Both the position numbers and the translations under genes were made by a program. The notes under the pieces are model-generated. The model was not told the origin of the DNA and did no database searches. It worked only from the letters and a program-made list of their open reading frames with translations. Of a DNA stretch of 64,000 nt, positions 16,636-26,154 are shown piece by piece (the first letter of the stretch is position 1; every line of letters starts with the position of its first letter). The DNA is from Palleronia abyssalis (GTDB taxonomy: Bacteria; Pseudomonadota; Alphaproteobacteria; Rhodobacterales; Rhodobacteraceae), in NCBI RefSeq assembly GCF_900302445.1, contig NZ_ONZF01000016.1:1-64000 (forward strand). The letters are read 5' to 3'.

Positions 16636-19408
16636 AGCCGCCGGACCCGACGACCGTCATCGCCTGCCGCCGGAACTGATCGTTCCGGCGGTCGATCTTT
16701 TCGACGCCCCCGTCTTGAGGGCTCAGATCGACGCCGCCATCATCCCGGGCGATCACGGATCGGCGCGCAGGGCCGCGGTCGACGTGCTGCGCCCGGCGCA
16801 GGATATGGCGCACGAGCGTATCGCCGCGGCATTCGCAGAAAACCCGCGCGCCGCCCGGGCGACCGTCTCTGCCTATTCCTGGCTGACCGACCGCGTGGTC
16901 GAAACGGTGTTCGATATCGTGGTCACCCATTGCCACCCGAATCCGAATCCGACCAAGGGCGAACACCTCGCGGTGCTGGCTGTCGGCGGGTATGGCCGGG
17001 CCGAGATGGCGCCCTATTCCGACGTCGATCTTCTGTTTCTCAGCCCCTGGAAGCTGACCGCTTGGGCCGAGAGCGTGATCGAGACGATGCTCTACATCCT
17101 GTGGGATCTGCATCTTAAGGTCGGCCACGCCTCGCGCACCGTGTCGGACTGCGTCCGGCTGGGGCGCGAGGACATCACGATCCGCACCGCCTTGCTTGAG
17201 CATCGCTTCCTCTGCGGCGAAAGCCCCATCGCGGCCGAGTTGCAGACCCGCCTTCGCAAAGAACTGTTCGAAGGCACCGAAGCCGAGTTCATCACCCAGA
17301 AGCTGGCCGAACGCACCGCGCGCCACCTCAAGCAGGGCGGCCAGCGCTACGTGGTCGAACCGAACGTGAAAGAGGGCAAGGGCGGCCTGCGCGACCTGCA
17401 GACCCTGTTCTGGATCGCGAAATACGTGAACCACGTGGCCGATGTCGCCGATCTCGTCGACAAGGGAACCTATACGGCGGCCGAGTTCGACAGCTTCGTG
17501 CGTGCCGAAAGTTTCCTGCTGGCCGTGCGCTGTCATCTGCACCTGATCGCGGGCCGCGCGATGGACCAGTTGACCTTTGACATGCAAGTCGAGGTCGCCA
17601 GGCGCATGGGCTATGCCGACGGCAAGGGCCGGCGCGGCGTGGAACACTTCATGCAGGACTATTTCCGCCATGCCACCCGCGTGGGTGAGCTGACGCGCAT
17701 CCTGCTGACCTCGCTGGAAGCCGATCACAAGAAGGAGGCGCCCTCGCTCGTCGGATTCTTCCGCCGCCGTCGTCGGGTTCGCCCCGGCCTCAAGGTCCGG
17801 CAGAACCGCCTGACCTACGAGGACGAGGACGCATTCCTCGCCGACAAGCTGAACATCCTGCGCATCTTCGAAGAGGCGCTCAGGACCGGCTACCTGCTGC
17901 ATCCCGACGCGATGCGCCTGATCTCGCATAATTTGCGGCTGATCGACGACGGGGTCCGCAATGACCCCGAGGCGCGTCAGATATTCTTCGACCTGCTGCT
18001 GAAACACGCCAATCCCGACCGCGCCCTACGCAGGATGAACGAACTGGGGGTCCTGTCGGCCTTCCTGCCCGAGTTCGAGCCCATCGTCGCGATGATGCAG
18101 TTCAACATGTATCATCACTACACGGTGGACGAGCACACCATCCAGTGCATCCGCCAACTGGCCGAGATCGAGGCCGGCGACCTACGCGACGAGCTGCCGG
18201 TCGCCACCGACATCCTGGCCAAGCCGGTTGCGCGCAAGGTCCTCTATGTCGCGCTGCTGTTGCACGACATCGGCAAGGGCCGGGACGAGGATCACGCGAT
18301 CCTTGGCGCGCGCATCGCCCGCAAGGTCTGCCCCCGCCTCGGCATGAACCGCACCGATACCGAGACCGTGGAATGGCTGGTCCGCTATCACCTTCTGATG
18401 TCGGACATGGCCCAGAAGCGCGATCTGGCCGATCCGCGCACCATCCGCGATTTCGCCAAGGCGGTGCGCACGAAGAAGCGGCTGGACCTGCTGACCGTGC
18501 TGACCGTCTGCGACATCCGCGGCGTCGGCCCCGGCACCTGGAACGGCTGGAAGGCCCAGCTTCTGCGCACCCTCTACAACGAGACGGCGTTCGCGCTGGA
18601 AAACGGGCTTGAGGCGCTGAACCGCGAGAATCGCGGGAACGAGGCCAAGCGCGCCCTGCGCGAGGCGCTGAAGGACTGGCCCGCCAAAGACCTTCGGACC
18701 GAGACGGCGCGCCACTACCCGCCCTACTGGCAGGGCCTCGGCATCGCCAGCCACACCGCCTTCGCCCACCTCCTCCGGGATATCGAGGACAACCAGATCC
18801 GCATCGACATCACCGACGATACGGACCGCGACGCCACGCGCGTCTGCTTCGCGATGGTCGATCACCCCGGCATTTTCTCGCGCCTCGCCGGGGCGCTGGC
18901 GCTGGTGGGGGCGAACGTGGTGGACGCGCGCACCTACACGTCGAAAGACGGCTACGCGACGGCCGTCTTCTGGGTGCAGGATGCCGATGGCCACCCGTAC
19001 GACCCGTACCGCCACGACCGCCTCAAGACGACCATCGACCGCACGCTCAAGGGCGAGCTGATTGCTCGCGACGAGATGGCCAGCCGTGACAAGATCAAGA
19101 AGCGCGAGCGCGACTTCCGCGTGCCCACCGCCATCGCCTTCGACAACGAAGGATCCGAGATCTACACGATCATCGAGGTCGACACCCGCGACCGCCCCGG
19201 CCTGCTGCACGACCTGACCCGCGTGCTTGCGGGCTCGAACATCTCAATCGCAAGTGCCGTGATCGCCACCTATGGCGCGCAGGTGGTCGACACGTTCTAC
19301 GTCAAGGACATGTTCGGCCTGAAGATCTACACCGAGTCCAAGCAAAAGGCGCTGGAACGCAAGCTGCGCGAGGCCATCGACGCGGGCGCAAAGCGCGCCC
19401 GGTCGTAG
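16595..19408 (+). CDS. glnD: [protein-PII] uridylyltransferase / uridylyl-removing enzyme
   Basis: GlnD senses glutamine and uridylylates or deuridylylates PII proteins, setting nitrogen control. The 937-residue protein has, in order: the nucleotidyltransferase motif GGYGRAEMAPYSDVDLLF (about 130-147), the NTD-associated domain (VEPNVKEGKGGLRDLQTLFW), the HD domain (LLHDIGKGRDEDH, about 554-566) and two C-terminal ACT domains (near 750 and 857). The TTG start at 16595 overlaps the lipoprotein gene by 41 bases; a GTG at 16622 is an in-frame alternative. Confidence 0.94.
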   Translation: MTQPRTVSDVAVSEAAGPDDRHRLPPELIVPAVDLFDAPVLRAQIDAAIIPGDHGSARRAAVDVLRPAQDMAHERIAAAFAENPRAARATVSAYSWLTDRVVETVFDIVVTHCHPNPNPTKGEHLAVLAVGGYGRAEMAPYSDVDLLFLSPWKLTAWAESVIETMLYILWDLHLKVGHASRTVSDCVRLGREDITIRTALLEHRFLCGESPIAAELQTRLRKELFEGTEAEFITQKLAERTARHLKQGGQRYVVEPNVKEGKGGLRDLQTLFWIAKYVNHVADVADLVDKGTYTAAEFDSFVRAESFLLAVRCHLHLIAGRAMDQLTFDMQVEVARRMGYADGKGRRGVEHFMQDYFRHATRVGELTRILLTSLEADHKKEAPSLVGFFRRRRRVRPGLKVRQNRLTYEDEDAFLADKLNILRIFEEALRTGYLLHPDAMRLISHNLRLIDDGVRNDPEARQIFFDLLLKHANPDRALRRMNELGVLSAFLPEFEPIVAMMQFNMYHHYTVDEHTIQCIRQLAEIEAGDLRDELPVATDILAKPVARKVLYVALLLHDIGKGRDEDHAILGARIARKVCPRLGMNRTDTETVEWLVRYHLLMSDMAQKRDLADPRTIRDFAKAVRTKKRLDLLTVLTVCDIRGVGPGTWNGWKAQLLRTLYNETAFALENGLEALNRENRGNEAKRALREALKDWPAKDLRTETARHYPPYWQGLGIASHTAFAHLLRDIEDNQIRIDITDDTDRDATRVCFAMVDHPGIFSRLAGALALVGANVVDARTYTSKDGYATAVFWVQDADGHPYDPYRHDRLKTTIDRTLKGELIARDEMASRDKIKKRERDFRVPTAIAFDNEGSEIYTIIEVDTRDRPGLLHDLTRVLAGSNISIASAVIATYGAQVVDTFYVKDMFGLKIYTESKQKALERKLREAIDAGAKRARS

Positions 19409-19420
19409 GTCGCGCGTCCC

Positions 19421-20437
19421 TCACTCCGAGGGGCGCGCCTGCATCTCCAGCATGAAGCCCGGGTATTCCACCGGCAGCTCGGTCGCCTCGTTCAGCCGCG
19501 CGATGTCGTCGTCGCTCAGGCTGACCTCGGTCGCGGCCATGTTGTCCTGCAACTGCTCCAGCTTCTTGGCGCCGACGATCACGCTGGTCACCACGTCCTG
19601 GTGCAACAGCCACGCGATGGCGATCTGCGCGGGGCTCACGCCCTTCTCCTCGGCCATGGGGCGCATCACCTTCAACGCCGCCGACAGCCGGTCGCGATCC
19701 ACGGGCGGGAAATCGAAACTGTCGCGCCGCCCGCCCCCGTCGCCCTCGGTGTCGTACTTGCCGGTCAGCATGCCCCCCGCCAGCGGACTCCAGACCATCA
19801 GGCCCATGCCTTCGGATTGCATCATCGGCACCAGCTCGCGCTCCAGCTCGCGATTGACCAGCGTATAGAACGCCTGAAGCGAGATCGGCGCGTGCAAATC
19901 GCGCGCCCGGGCGATTCCCAGCCCCTTCATCACCTGCCACGCCGCCCAGTTCGACAGCCCGACATAGCGGACATGCCCATGCTCGACGATCGTGTTCAGC
20001 GCCTTCAGGGTCTCTTCGATGGGGGTGGCCGGATCGAAGCCGTGGATCTGGTACAGATCGATGTGATCCAGCTGCAACCGATCCAGGCTCGCGCGGATCT
20101 GGTCCATCAGGTGCCGTCGCGACGTGCCGCGCGCGTTTGGCCCCTCGCCCATCGACCCCATCGCTTTCGTGGCGACGACCACATCCTCGCGCGCCACGTC
20201 CAAGTTCTTCAGCGCCTGGCCCAGGATCCGCTCGGAATTGCCCTGCCCATAGACATTGGCGGTGTCGAAAAAGTTGATCCCCCCGTTCAGCGCGGCCTGC
20301 ACGATCCCGTCGGCCTCGTCCTGCTGCAGACGGCCGATCTCGCCCCACATCTGCCCTTCCTCGCCGCCGAAGGTCATGGTCCCGAGGCAGAGCTCCGACA
20401 CGAAAAGGCCCGATCGGCCAAGTGTTTTGTATCGCAT
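19421..20437 (-). CDS. aldo/keto reductase
   Basis: This 338-residue NADPH-dependent oxidoreductase has the AKR barrel. FFDTANVYGQGNSE holds the catalytic Asp and Tyr, VVVATKAMG the Lys, and LYQIHGFDP the His. YVGLSNWAAWQV and VIVGAKKLEQL contribute to cofactor binding. GAAGGA precedes the ATG at 20437. It is convergent with glnD. The substrate cannot be read from the sequence. Confidence 0.88.
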   Translation of the reverse strand: MRYKTLGRSGLFVSELCLGTMTFGGEEGQMWGEIGRLQQDEADGIVQAALNGGINFFDTANVYGQGNSERILGQALKNLDVAREDVVVATKAMGSMGEGPNARGTSRRHLMDQIRASLDRLQLDHIDLYQIHGFDPATPIEETLKALNTIVEHGHVRYVGLSNWAAWQVMKGLGIARARDLHAPISLQAFYTLVNRELERELVPMMQSEGMGLMVWSPLAGGMLTGKYDTEGDGGGRRDSFDFPPVDRDRLSAALKVMRPMAEEKGVSPAQIAIAWLLHQDVVTSVIVGAKKLEQLQDNMAATEVSLSDDDIARLNEATELPVEYPGFMLEMQARPSE

Positions 20438-20613
20438 GGTAAATCCTTCACGCATCAGACACGGGCGCATCATCACGCCCCTTGCCGCCGCACATGGCCC
20501 GCTCATCCCCCAGGTCCACCCACCCTCTTCATCCTTGTACAAATACCCACGACCACGCTTGCCTCCCCCGCGGCCCGGACGCATAGCTGGCCCGCCCAGA
20601 CCGGAGCCCGTTC

Positions 20614-22155
20614 ATGCAAGCGCCACGCCTCATCAAAGGATTCCTGACCGTCGGAATCTGGACTCTCGCCTCTCGGGTCCTGGGCTTCGCGCGCGATATC
20701 ATGATCGCCGCCTTCCTCGGCGCGGGTCCGGTGGCCGAGGCGTTCCTCGTGGCCTTCGCCCTGCCCAACATGTTCCGTCGCTTCTTCGCCGAAGGCGCGT
20801 TCAACATGGCCTTCGTCCCGATGTTCTCGAAACGGGTCGAGTCCGGCGAGGGTGCAGAAGAGTTCGCCCGCGACGCTTTCGCGGGCCTTGCCACAGTGCT
20901 GATCGTGTTCACGCTTCTGGCCCAGCTCGCCATGCCCGCGCTGGTCTTCGCCATGGCGTCCGGCTTCGTCGAGGACAACCGCTTCGACCTCGCCGTCGTC
21001 TTCGGGCAGATCTGCTTTCCCTATATCCTGCTGATCTCTCTCGCCGCGCTGCTGTCGGGCGTGCTCAATGCCACCGGGCGCTTTGCCGCCGCGGCCGCCG
21101 CGCCGGTCTTTCTCAACATCGTTCTGGTCGGCGCGCTGATCCTCGGGGACCGGCTCGGCTGGGCGCCGGGCCTGACGCTGTCATGGTCGGTGCCCATCGC
21201 CGGTATCCTGCAACTGTTCATCGTGTGGATGGCCGCACACCGCGCCGGTTATACGCTGATCCCCCGTCGCCCGCGTCTGACGCCCGAGATGAAGCGCCTG
21301 GCCTATATCGCCGCCCCCGCCATGCTGTCGGGCGGAGTCGTGCAGGTAAACCTGCTGGTGGGCCGGCAGGTCGCCAGCTTCTTCGACGGGGCCATCGCGT
21401 GGCTGTCTTATGCCGACCGTCTCTATCAGCTTCCGCTCGGCGTCGTTGGCATTGCCATCGGCGTGGTCCTGCTGCCCGACCTGTCACGCCGCCTGCGCGC
21501 CAGCGACGATGCGGGCGGGCGCGACGCGCTGTCCCGCGCGGCCGAGTTCGCTCTGCTGCTGACCGTGCCATGCACCATCGCCTTCCTCGTCGTGCCCCTG
21601 CCCCTTGTCGCAACCCTGTTCCAGCGCGGCGCCTTTGATGCGGACGACACCGCCGCCACCGCACTGATTCTCGCCATCTATGGGCTGGGTCTTCCCGCGT
21701 TCGTTTTGCAAAAGGTCTGGCAGCCGCTCTATTTCGCGCGCGAAGACACGCGCTCGCCCTTCCGTTTCGCGCTGGTGGCACTCGTGGTCAACGCCGTCGT
21801 CGCCGTGGGCCTCGCCCCACTGATCGGCTACGCGGCCGCAGCGCTGGGCACCACGCTTGCGGGATGGGCCATGGCGGTTCTGTTGATCCGGGGCGCCAGA
21901 TCGATGGGAGAGACGGCGTCGCCCGACGCCCGCTTCCGCGCCCGCCTGCCGCGCATCGTGGTGGCCTCGCTAGTGATGGGCGTCGTCCTTTACGTGGCAA
22001 ACATCCTGCTCGCCCCCCTCTTCGCGGGGCCGTGGCAATTTGCGGCGCTGGCGATCCTCGTGGGCGCGGGGATCGTCACCTTCTTCGCGACCGCACATCT
22101 GATCGGCGCGGTCGCTTTCCGCGAGATCCGGGGCGCCGTCCGCCGTCAGCGCTGA
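20614..22155 (+). CDS. murJ: lipid II flippase MurJ
   Basis: This is an inner-membrane MOP-superfamily protein that flips lipid II during peptidoglycan synthesis. It has 513 residues and about 14 hydrophobic segments. The N-terminus GFLTVGIWTLASRVLGFARD and PNMFRRFFAEGAFNMAFVPM are MurJ signatures, including the Arg residues of the central cavity. LSYADRLYQLPLGVVGIAIG and LFQRGAFDADDT are also typical. The stop overlaps the convergent rhomboid-like gene by ten bases. Confidence 0.94.
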   Translation: MQAPRLIKGFLTVGIWTLASRVLGFARDIMIAAFLGAGPVAEAFLVAFALPNMFRRFFAEGAFNMAFVPMFSKRVESGEGAEEFARDAFAGLATVLIVFTLLAQLAMPALVFAMASGFVEDNRFDLAVVFGQICFPYILLISLAALLSGVLNATGRFAAAAAAPVFLNIVLVGALILGDRLGWAPGLTLSWSVPIAGILQLFIVWMAAHRAGYTLIPRRPRLTPEMKRLAYIAAPAMLSGGVVQVNLLVGRQVASFFDGAIAWLSYADRLYQLPLGVVGIAIGVVLLPDLSRRLRASDDAGGRDALSRAAEFALLLTVPCTIAFLVVPLPLVATLFQRGAFDADDTAATALILAIYGLGLPAFVLQKVWQPLYFAREDTRSPFRFALVALVVNAVVAVGLAPLIGYAAAALGTTLAGWAMAVLLIRGARSMGETASPDARFRARLPRIVVASLVMGVVLYVANILLAPLFAGPWQFAALAILVGAGIVTFFATAHLIGAVAFREIRGAVRRQR

Positions 22156-22835
22156 CGCAGCTTCTGAACCACCCGCGCCCAGCCCCCGGGCGAGACGACG
22201 AAGGACAAAAGGAACCCCGCGACGAACCCGGCAAGGTCGGCGACCCAGTCGATCCCGCCGCCGAACAGCAGGCCGAAGGCCAACTGGATCCCCAGCAGGA
22301 ACGCGATCAGCGTGAAGGCGCGGATCCGCTGCTCGCCCAGCGCGCCCAAGCCCGTCCACATCAGGAACGTGTAGGCCCCGATCAGACCGTAGACCGCCGG
22401 GTATCCGCCTACGAGCGCGATATCGGCCCCTGGCACGGCCGCATAGACCAGCGCCCCCACGATCGACGACACGACCCACAGCACCGCCATGGCCCAGGGC
22501 GCGAAGGTCTCGGCCACCATCTTGCCCAGCGCCAGCAGGAACACGATGACGAACAGCATGTGGGTGAACCCCAGATGCACGAAGGAATAGCTGACGAACC
22601 GCAGCATCTGGCGCGGCGGGAACTGCCCGGTCTCGACCATGCGGTCCCACAACTGCGGCGAGAAGGCGAACCCGTTCAGCGCCTCCAGCCGCATCCCGAC
22701 ACCCTCGGCCCCGCCGATCACGCCGATGCGTCCCGCCTGGAACAGCATCTCGATCCCGAAGATCGCCAGGGCCAGCGCCACCACCACGGGGGGCAGCGCA
22801 TTGAAGGGGCTGGCGTTGTGGTCGTTCAAACTCAT
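22146..22835 (-). CDS. rhomboid-like membrane protein lacking catalytic residues
   Basis: This 229-residue protein has the six-segment rhomboid fold: [20 protein letters not shown] matches the TM2 region, and [13 protein letters not shown] matches the GxSG segment of TM4. The nucleophile Ser aligns with Tyr145 and the following Gly with Pro146. In the last helix ([14 protein letters not shown]) the catalytic His aligns with Asp200. It should therefore be proteolytically dead, like iRhoms and derlins, and may act as a membrane chaperone or adaptor. The ATG at 22835 is divergent from trpS. Confidence 0.8.
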   Translation of the reverse strand: MSLNDHNASPFNALPPVVVALALAIFGIEMLFQAGRIGVIGGAEGVGMRLEALNGFAFSPQLWDRMVETGQFPPRQMLRFVSYSFVHLGFTHMLFVIVFLLALGKMVAETFAPWAMAVLWVVSSIVGALVYAAVPGADIALVGGYPAVYGLIGAYTFLMWTGLGALGEQRIRAFTLIAFLLGIQLAFGLLFGGGIDWVADLAGFVAGFLLSFVVSPGGWARVVQKLRQR

Positions 22836-22911
22836 GGGGCTCGCTTCCTTGACGGCTATCGCCCCCCTCGGTAAGCGAGGCCGATCCTTCGATAAAGCGG
22901 GAAAATCCCAC

Positions 22912-23931
22912 ATGGCCGAGCCCAGCTTCACCCCCCGCGTCCTGTCCGGCATCCAGCCGTCGGGTGGTCTGACGCTGGGCAACTACCTTGGCGCGATCAA
23001 GCGGTTCGTCGAAACCCAGGACGCCGGCAGCCACCAGACGCTGTATTGCATCGTCGATCTGCATGCGATCACGGTCTGGCAGGACCCCGCCCAGCTGACC
23101 CGCAACACGCGCGAACTGGCCGCGGGCTACATCGCCTCGGGCCTCGATCCGGCGAAATCGATCCTGTTCAATCAGTCCCAGGTGCCCGAGCACGCGCAGC
23201 TTGCGTGGATCTTCAACACGGTGGCGCGGATGGGCTGGATGGGCCGGATGACCCAGTGGAAGGACAAGGCCGGCAAGAACGCCGAAGCCGCGTCGCTGGG
23301 CCTGTTTGCCTACCCGGCGCTGATGGCGGCCGACATGATGATCTATCACGCCACCCATGTCCCCGTGGGCGAGGATCAGAAGCAGCACGTGGAACTGACG
23401 CGCGACATCGCCGCCAAATTCAACCACGACTACGAAACCGAGTTCTTCCCCCTGATCGAGCCGGTGATCGAAGGCGCCGCCACCCGCGTCATGAGCTTGC
23501 GCGACGGGTCGAAGAAGATGTCGAAATCCGACCCCTCGGATGCCAGCCGGATCAACATGACCGACGACGCGGACACGATCTCGAAGAAGATCCGCAAGGC
23601 CCGCACGGACCCTGAGCCGCTGCCCGAGACTTACGAGGGCCTGAAGGACCGCCCCGAGGCGCGCAATCTGGTCAACATCTACGCCGCCCTGTCCGAACAG
23701 ACCGTCCAGCAGGTGATGTCCCAGCATGGCGGGGCGGGCTTCGGCCAGTTCAAACCGGCGCTGGCCGATCTCGCCGTGGACAAGCTCGCCCCCATCTCGT
23801 CCGAGATGAAGCGCCTGATGGAGGACCCCGCCCAGATCGACGCAATCCTGCGCGACGGTGCGGCCCGCGCGCGCGAGATCGCCGCCCCGATCTTGGCCGA
23901 AACCTACCGCATCGTCGGCCTCGTCGGCTGA
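22912..23931 (+). CDS. trpS: tryptophanyl-tRNA synthetase
   Basis: This class I aminoacyl-tRNA synthetase charges tRNA-Trp. Its 339 residues include [18 protein letters not shown], with the TxGNY version of the HIGH motif, [19 protein letters not shown], and the KMSKS loop ([13 protein letters not shown]). The ATG at 22912 gives the standard N-terminus; the longer open frame upstream overlaps the divergent rhomboid-like gene. Confidence 0.95.
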   Translation: MAEPSFTPRVLSGIQPSGGLTLGNYLGAIKRFVETQDAGSHQTLYCIVDLHAITVWQDPAQLTRNTRELAAGYIASGLDPAKSILFNQSQVPEHAQLAWIFNTVARMGWMGRMTQWKDKAGKNAEAASLGLFAYPALMAADMMIYHATHVPVGEDQKQHVELTRDIAAKFNHDYETEFFPLIEPVIEGAATRVMSLRDGSKKMSKSDPSDASRINMTDDADTISKKIRKARTDPEPLPETYEGLKDRPEARNLVNIYAALSEQTVQQVMSQHGGAGFGQFKPALADLAVDKLAPISSEMKRLMEDPAQIDAILRDGAARAREIAAPILAETYRIVGLVG

Positions 23932-24031
23932 TCCCGGACTTGGGTTTTCTAGGCGAAAACCCGGCCCACCCCTTCACGCGGCCGTGAACATCCCCCATAT
24001 CTCGTAAAGACCCGGTAAAGGAGAATTGCGA

Positions 24032-24451
24032 ATGTTCACGCGAATTATGGCCCCCGTGGATCTGTCCGACACCGGTGCGCTGACGCGCGCGCTAGAAGCG
24101 ACGGCCGATTTGGCACGCCTGCACGACATTCCCGTCGTCTACGTCTCGGCCACGAATGCCCAGCCAACCTCGGTGGCGAAGTCTCCCAAGGAATTTGAGA
24201 AGAAGCTTCAGGCCTTCGCCGACGCGCAGGCGCAAACGCACGGCATCTCGACCTCGGCCCATGCAATGGTGCTGCACGACAAGACTGCCGATCTTGACAA
24301 CGCGCTTGTCGAGGTGATCGACACCGTGCAGGCCGACCTTGTCGTCATGGCCTCTCACGATCCGACCTTCTTCGACCATTTCTGGTCGTCGAACGGTGGC
24401 GCGGTGGCGCGCAACTCCAACGCATCGGTGATGATCGTTCGCGGCAAGTAA
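24032..24451 (+). CDS. universal stress protein, UspA family
   Basis: This 139-residue single-domain Usp begins MFTRIMAPVDLSDTGALTRAL, with the Asp that contacts nucleotide. DLVVMASHDPTF and the C-terminal SNASVMIVRGK form the second half of the fold; the canonical G-2x-G-9x-G(S/T) loop is altered to SHDPTFF...SNGGAVARNSNAS. AAAGGAG lies nine bases before the ATG. The ligand and role are unknown. Confidence 0.85.
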   Translation: MFTRIMAPVDLSDTGALTRALEATADLARLHDIPVVYVSATNAQPTSVAKSPKEFEKKLQAFADAQAQTHGISTSAHAMVLHDKTADLDNALVEVIDTVQADLVVMASHDPTFFDHFWSSNGGAVARNSNASVMIVRGK

Positions 24452-24555
24452 GGCCCGGCCGGAAGTTCGCGTCGCGATCCCGGTCATGCGCCCTGGCCAA
24501 AGCGGAGCTTGCGCCGCCCTTGGTCGAAAGCCATTCAGGTGTGCAATCCCTGCGA

Positions 24556-25359
24556 ATGGTGCCCACCTTGGCGCGACGTCCTCTGCCGCTGATCCGACAA
24601 TCCGACATCGAAGCCGCCTGTGTCAGCGCCGGCCTCGGGGTGGGGGATGTCGCTCTCGTTCACGCCTCACTGTCGCGGTTGGGCTACGTGATCGGCGGCG
24701 CGGAATGCGTCGTGCGTGCGCTGCTCAAGGTTGTTGGCGATGCCGGTACGCTCATGGCACCCGCCCAGACGTGGCTCAATCTCGACCCCGAACGCGGTGT
24801 GCATGGTTTGCCAAAGCAAACCTGGCCTCTGCTTCGGCAGGAATGGCCGGGCTTCGACCCTGCAGTTACACCCAGCGTCGGCATGGGGGCAGTTGCGGAA
24901 CAGATCCGGACTTGGCCGGGCGCATCCAGAAGCCTGCATCCCGCCCGGTCATGGGCGGCCGTGGGCGCACGAGCAGCAGATCTGACGGCCGAGCATGATC
25001 TGAATGACGTGCATGGCGAGCGAAGTCCGCTCGGGGCCGCGATCCGGGCCAAAGCCAAGGTTGTCCTGATCGGCGTGGGTTACGACAAATGCACCGCGCT
25101 CCACCTCGCCGAGACACGTTTCGCCACGCTGGGCGCCCCTGTGTTGACTGAGCGTAGCTGGGTTCGAACGCGGTCAGGCCGGCAGGACGTCACCTACACC
25201 ACGCCCTTGTTCAATAACTCCGACTTTCCCTCGATCGGCGCGGCCTTCGAAGATGATCTCGACGCCCGCCCGGTCGCACTCGGAGGCGGAGAGGTCCGAA
25301 TCGTCGATGCCGCAAGATTGGTCGCGTTCGCGGAACGATGGATGCAGACGAACCGGTGA
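24556..25359 (+). CDS. AAC(3)-family N-acetyltransferase homologue
   Basis: The family transfers acetyl from acetyl-CoA to N3 of aminoglycosides, but many environmental members have unknown substrates. Signature pieces are ALVHASLSRLGYVIGGAE, TPSVGMGAVAEQIRTWPGA, RSLHPARSWAAVG (with the catalytic-type His), GERSPLGAAI and GVGYDKCTALHLAETR. At 267 residues it is full length. Start alternatives are TTG 24520 and ATG 24556. No other resistance or mobile gene is nearby, so it looks chromosomal and resident. Confidence 0.85.
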   Translation: MVPTLARRPLPLIRQSDIEAACVSAGLGVGDVALVHASLSRLGYVIGGAECVVRALLKVVGDAGTLMAPAQTWLNLDPERGVHGLPKQTWPLLRQEWPGFDPAVTPSVGMGAVAEQIRTWPGASRSLHPARSWAAVGARAADLTAEHDLNDVHGERSPLGAAIRAKAKVVLIGVGYDKCTALHLAETRFATLGAPVLTERSWVRTRSGRQDVTYTTPLFNNSDFPSIGAAFEDDLDARPVALGGGEVRIVDAARLVAFAERWMQTNR

Positions 25360-25551
25360 ACGCGGCAGAGGACGCACCCAGACCAAGTCCAATCTGGCCC
25401 AGGACGGCCAGAATCCATATCCGCACAAGAGCGTGGGTCGCGATACTTGGACCGGACGTTCCCGTTCCGCACCGGAGCTGTGCACCGAAAGGGACGCCTC
25501 ACCCCGCGTCCGGCATCGTATATCAACTGCGTGAAACACGGAGCCTCGATC

Positions 25552-26025
25552 ATGTCCCTAGCCCCGCAAACCCGCATCGGTCACGTGCATCTGAAGGTCG
25601 CCGATCTGGATCGCAGCCTCGCCTTCTATCGCGACATCCTCGGGTTCGAGGAAACGCAGCGCTATGGCAGCGGTGCCGTCTTCCTCTCGGCCGGGGGCTA
25701 TCACCATCACATCGGCCTCAACACTTGGGAGAGCGCGGGCGCAACGCCGCCGCCGCCGGGGCACACCGGTCTGTTCCACGTCGCGATCCTTTATCCCACC
25801 CGCACCGATCTGGGCGACGCGCTGCGCCGCCTTCGGGCCGCTGACTGGCCACTGAGCGGTGCGTCGGATCATGGAGTGTCCGAGGCGCTTTACCTCGACG
25901 ACCCGGACGGAAACGGGGTCGAGCTCTATCGCGACCGCCCTCAGGCCGAATGGCCGCGAGACGCCGAAGGCGGCCTGTCGATGGTCACACGGCGCCTTGA
26001 CCTCGAGGATCTGGTCCGCGCCTGA
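25552..26025 (+). CDS. VOC-family protein, glyoxalase / extradiol dioxygenase-like
   Basis: This 157-residue single-VOC-domain protein has metal-ligand candidates in RIGHVHLKVADLDRSLAFYR, in GHTGLFHVAILYPT and in DDPDGNGVELYRDRP. GYHHHIGLNTW is the pattern of CatE-like catechol-2,3-dioxygenase and glyoxalase relatives. The ATG at 25552 starts the domain exactly; the frame upstream has no family features. The substrate is not predictable. Confidence 0.82.
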   Translation: MSLAPQTRIGHVHLKVADLDRSLAFYRDILGFEETQRYGSGAVFLSAGGYHHHIGLNTWESAGATPPPPGHTGLFHVAILYPTRTDLGDALRRLRAADWPLSGASDHGVSEALYLDDPDGNGVELYRDRPQAEWPRDAEGGLSMVTRRLDLEDLVRA

Positions 26026-26154
26026 CCCCGTCGGGACAGAAGTCCGACGGATGTCCGGCGAAAGGGCGACATGTGTCCGACGCAGGCCCGGCAGATGCTG
26101 GACGAAAGCCCGGCGTTTGCGCTACGTCTGCCCGACGCAATTTCGGGGGATCCC

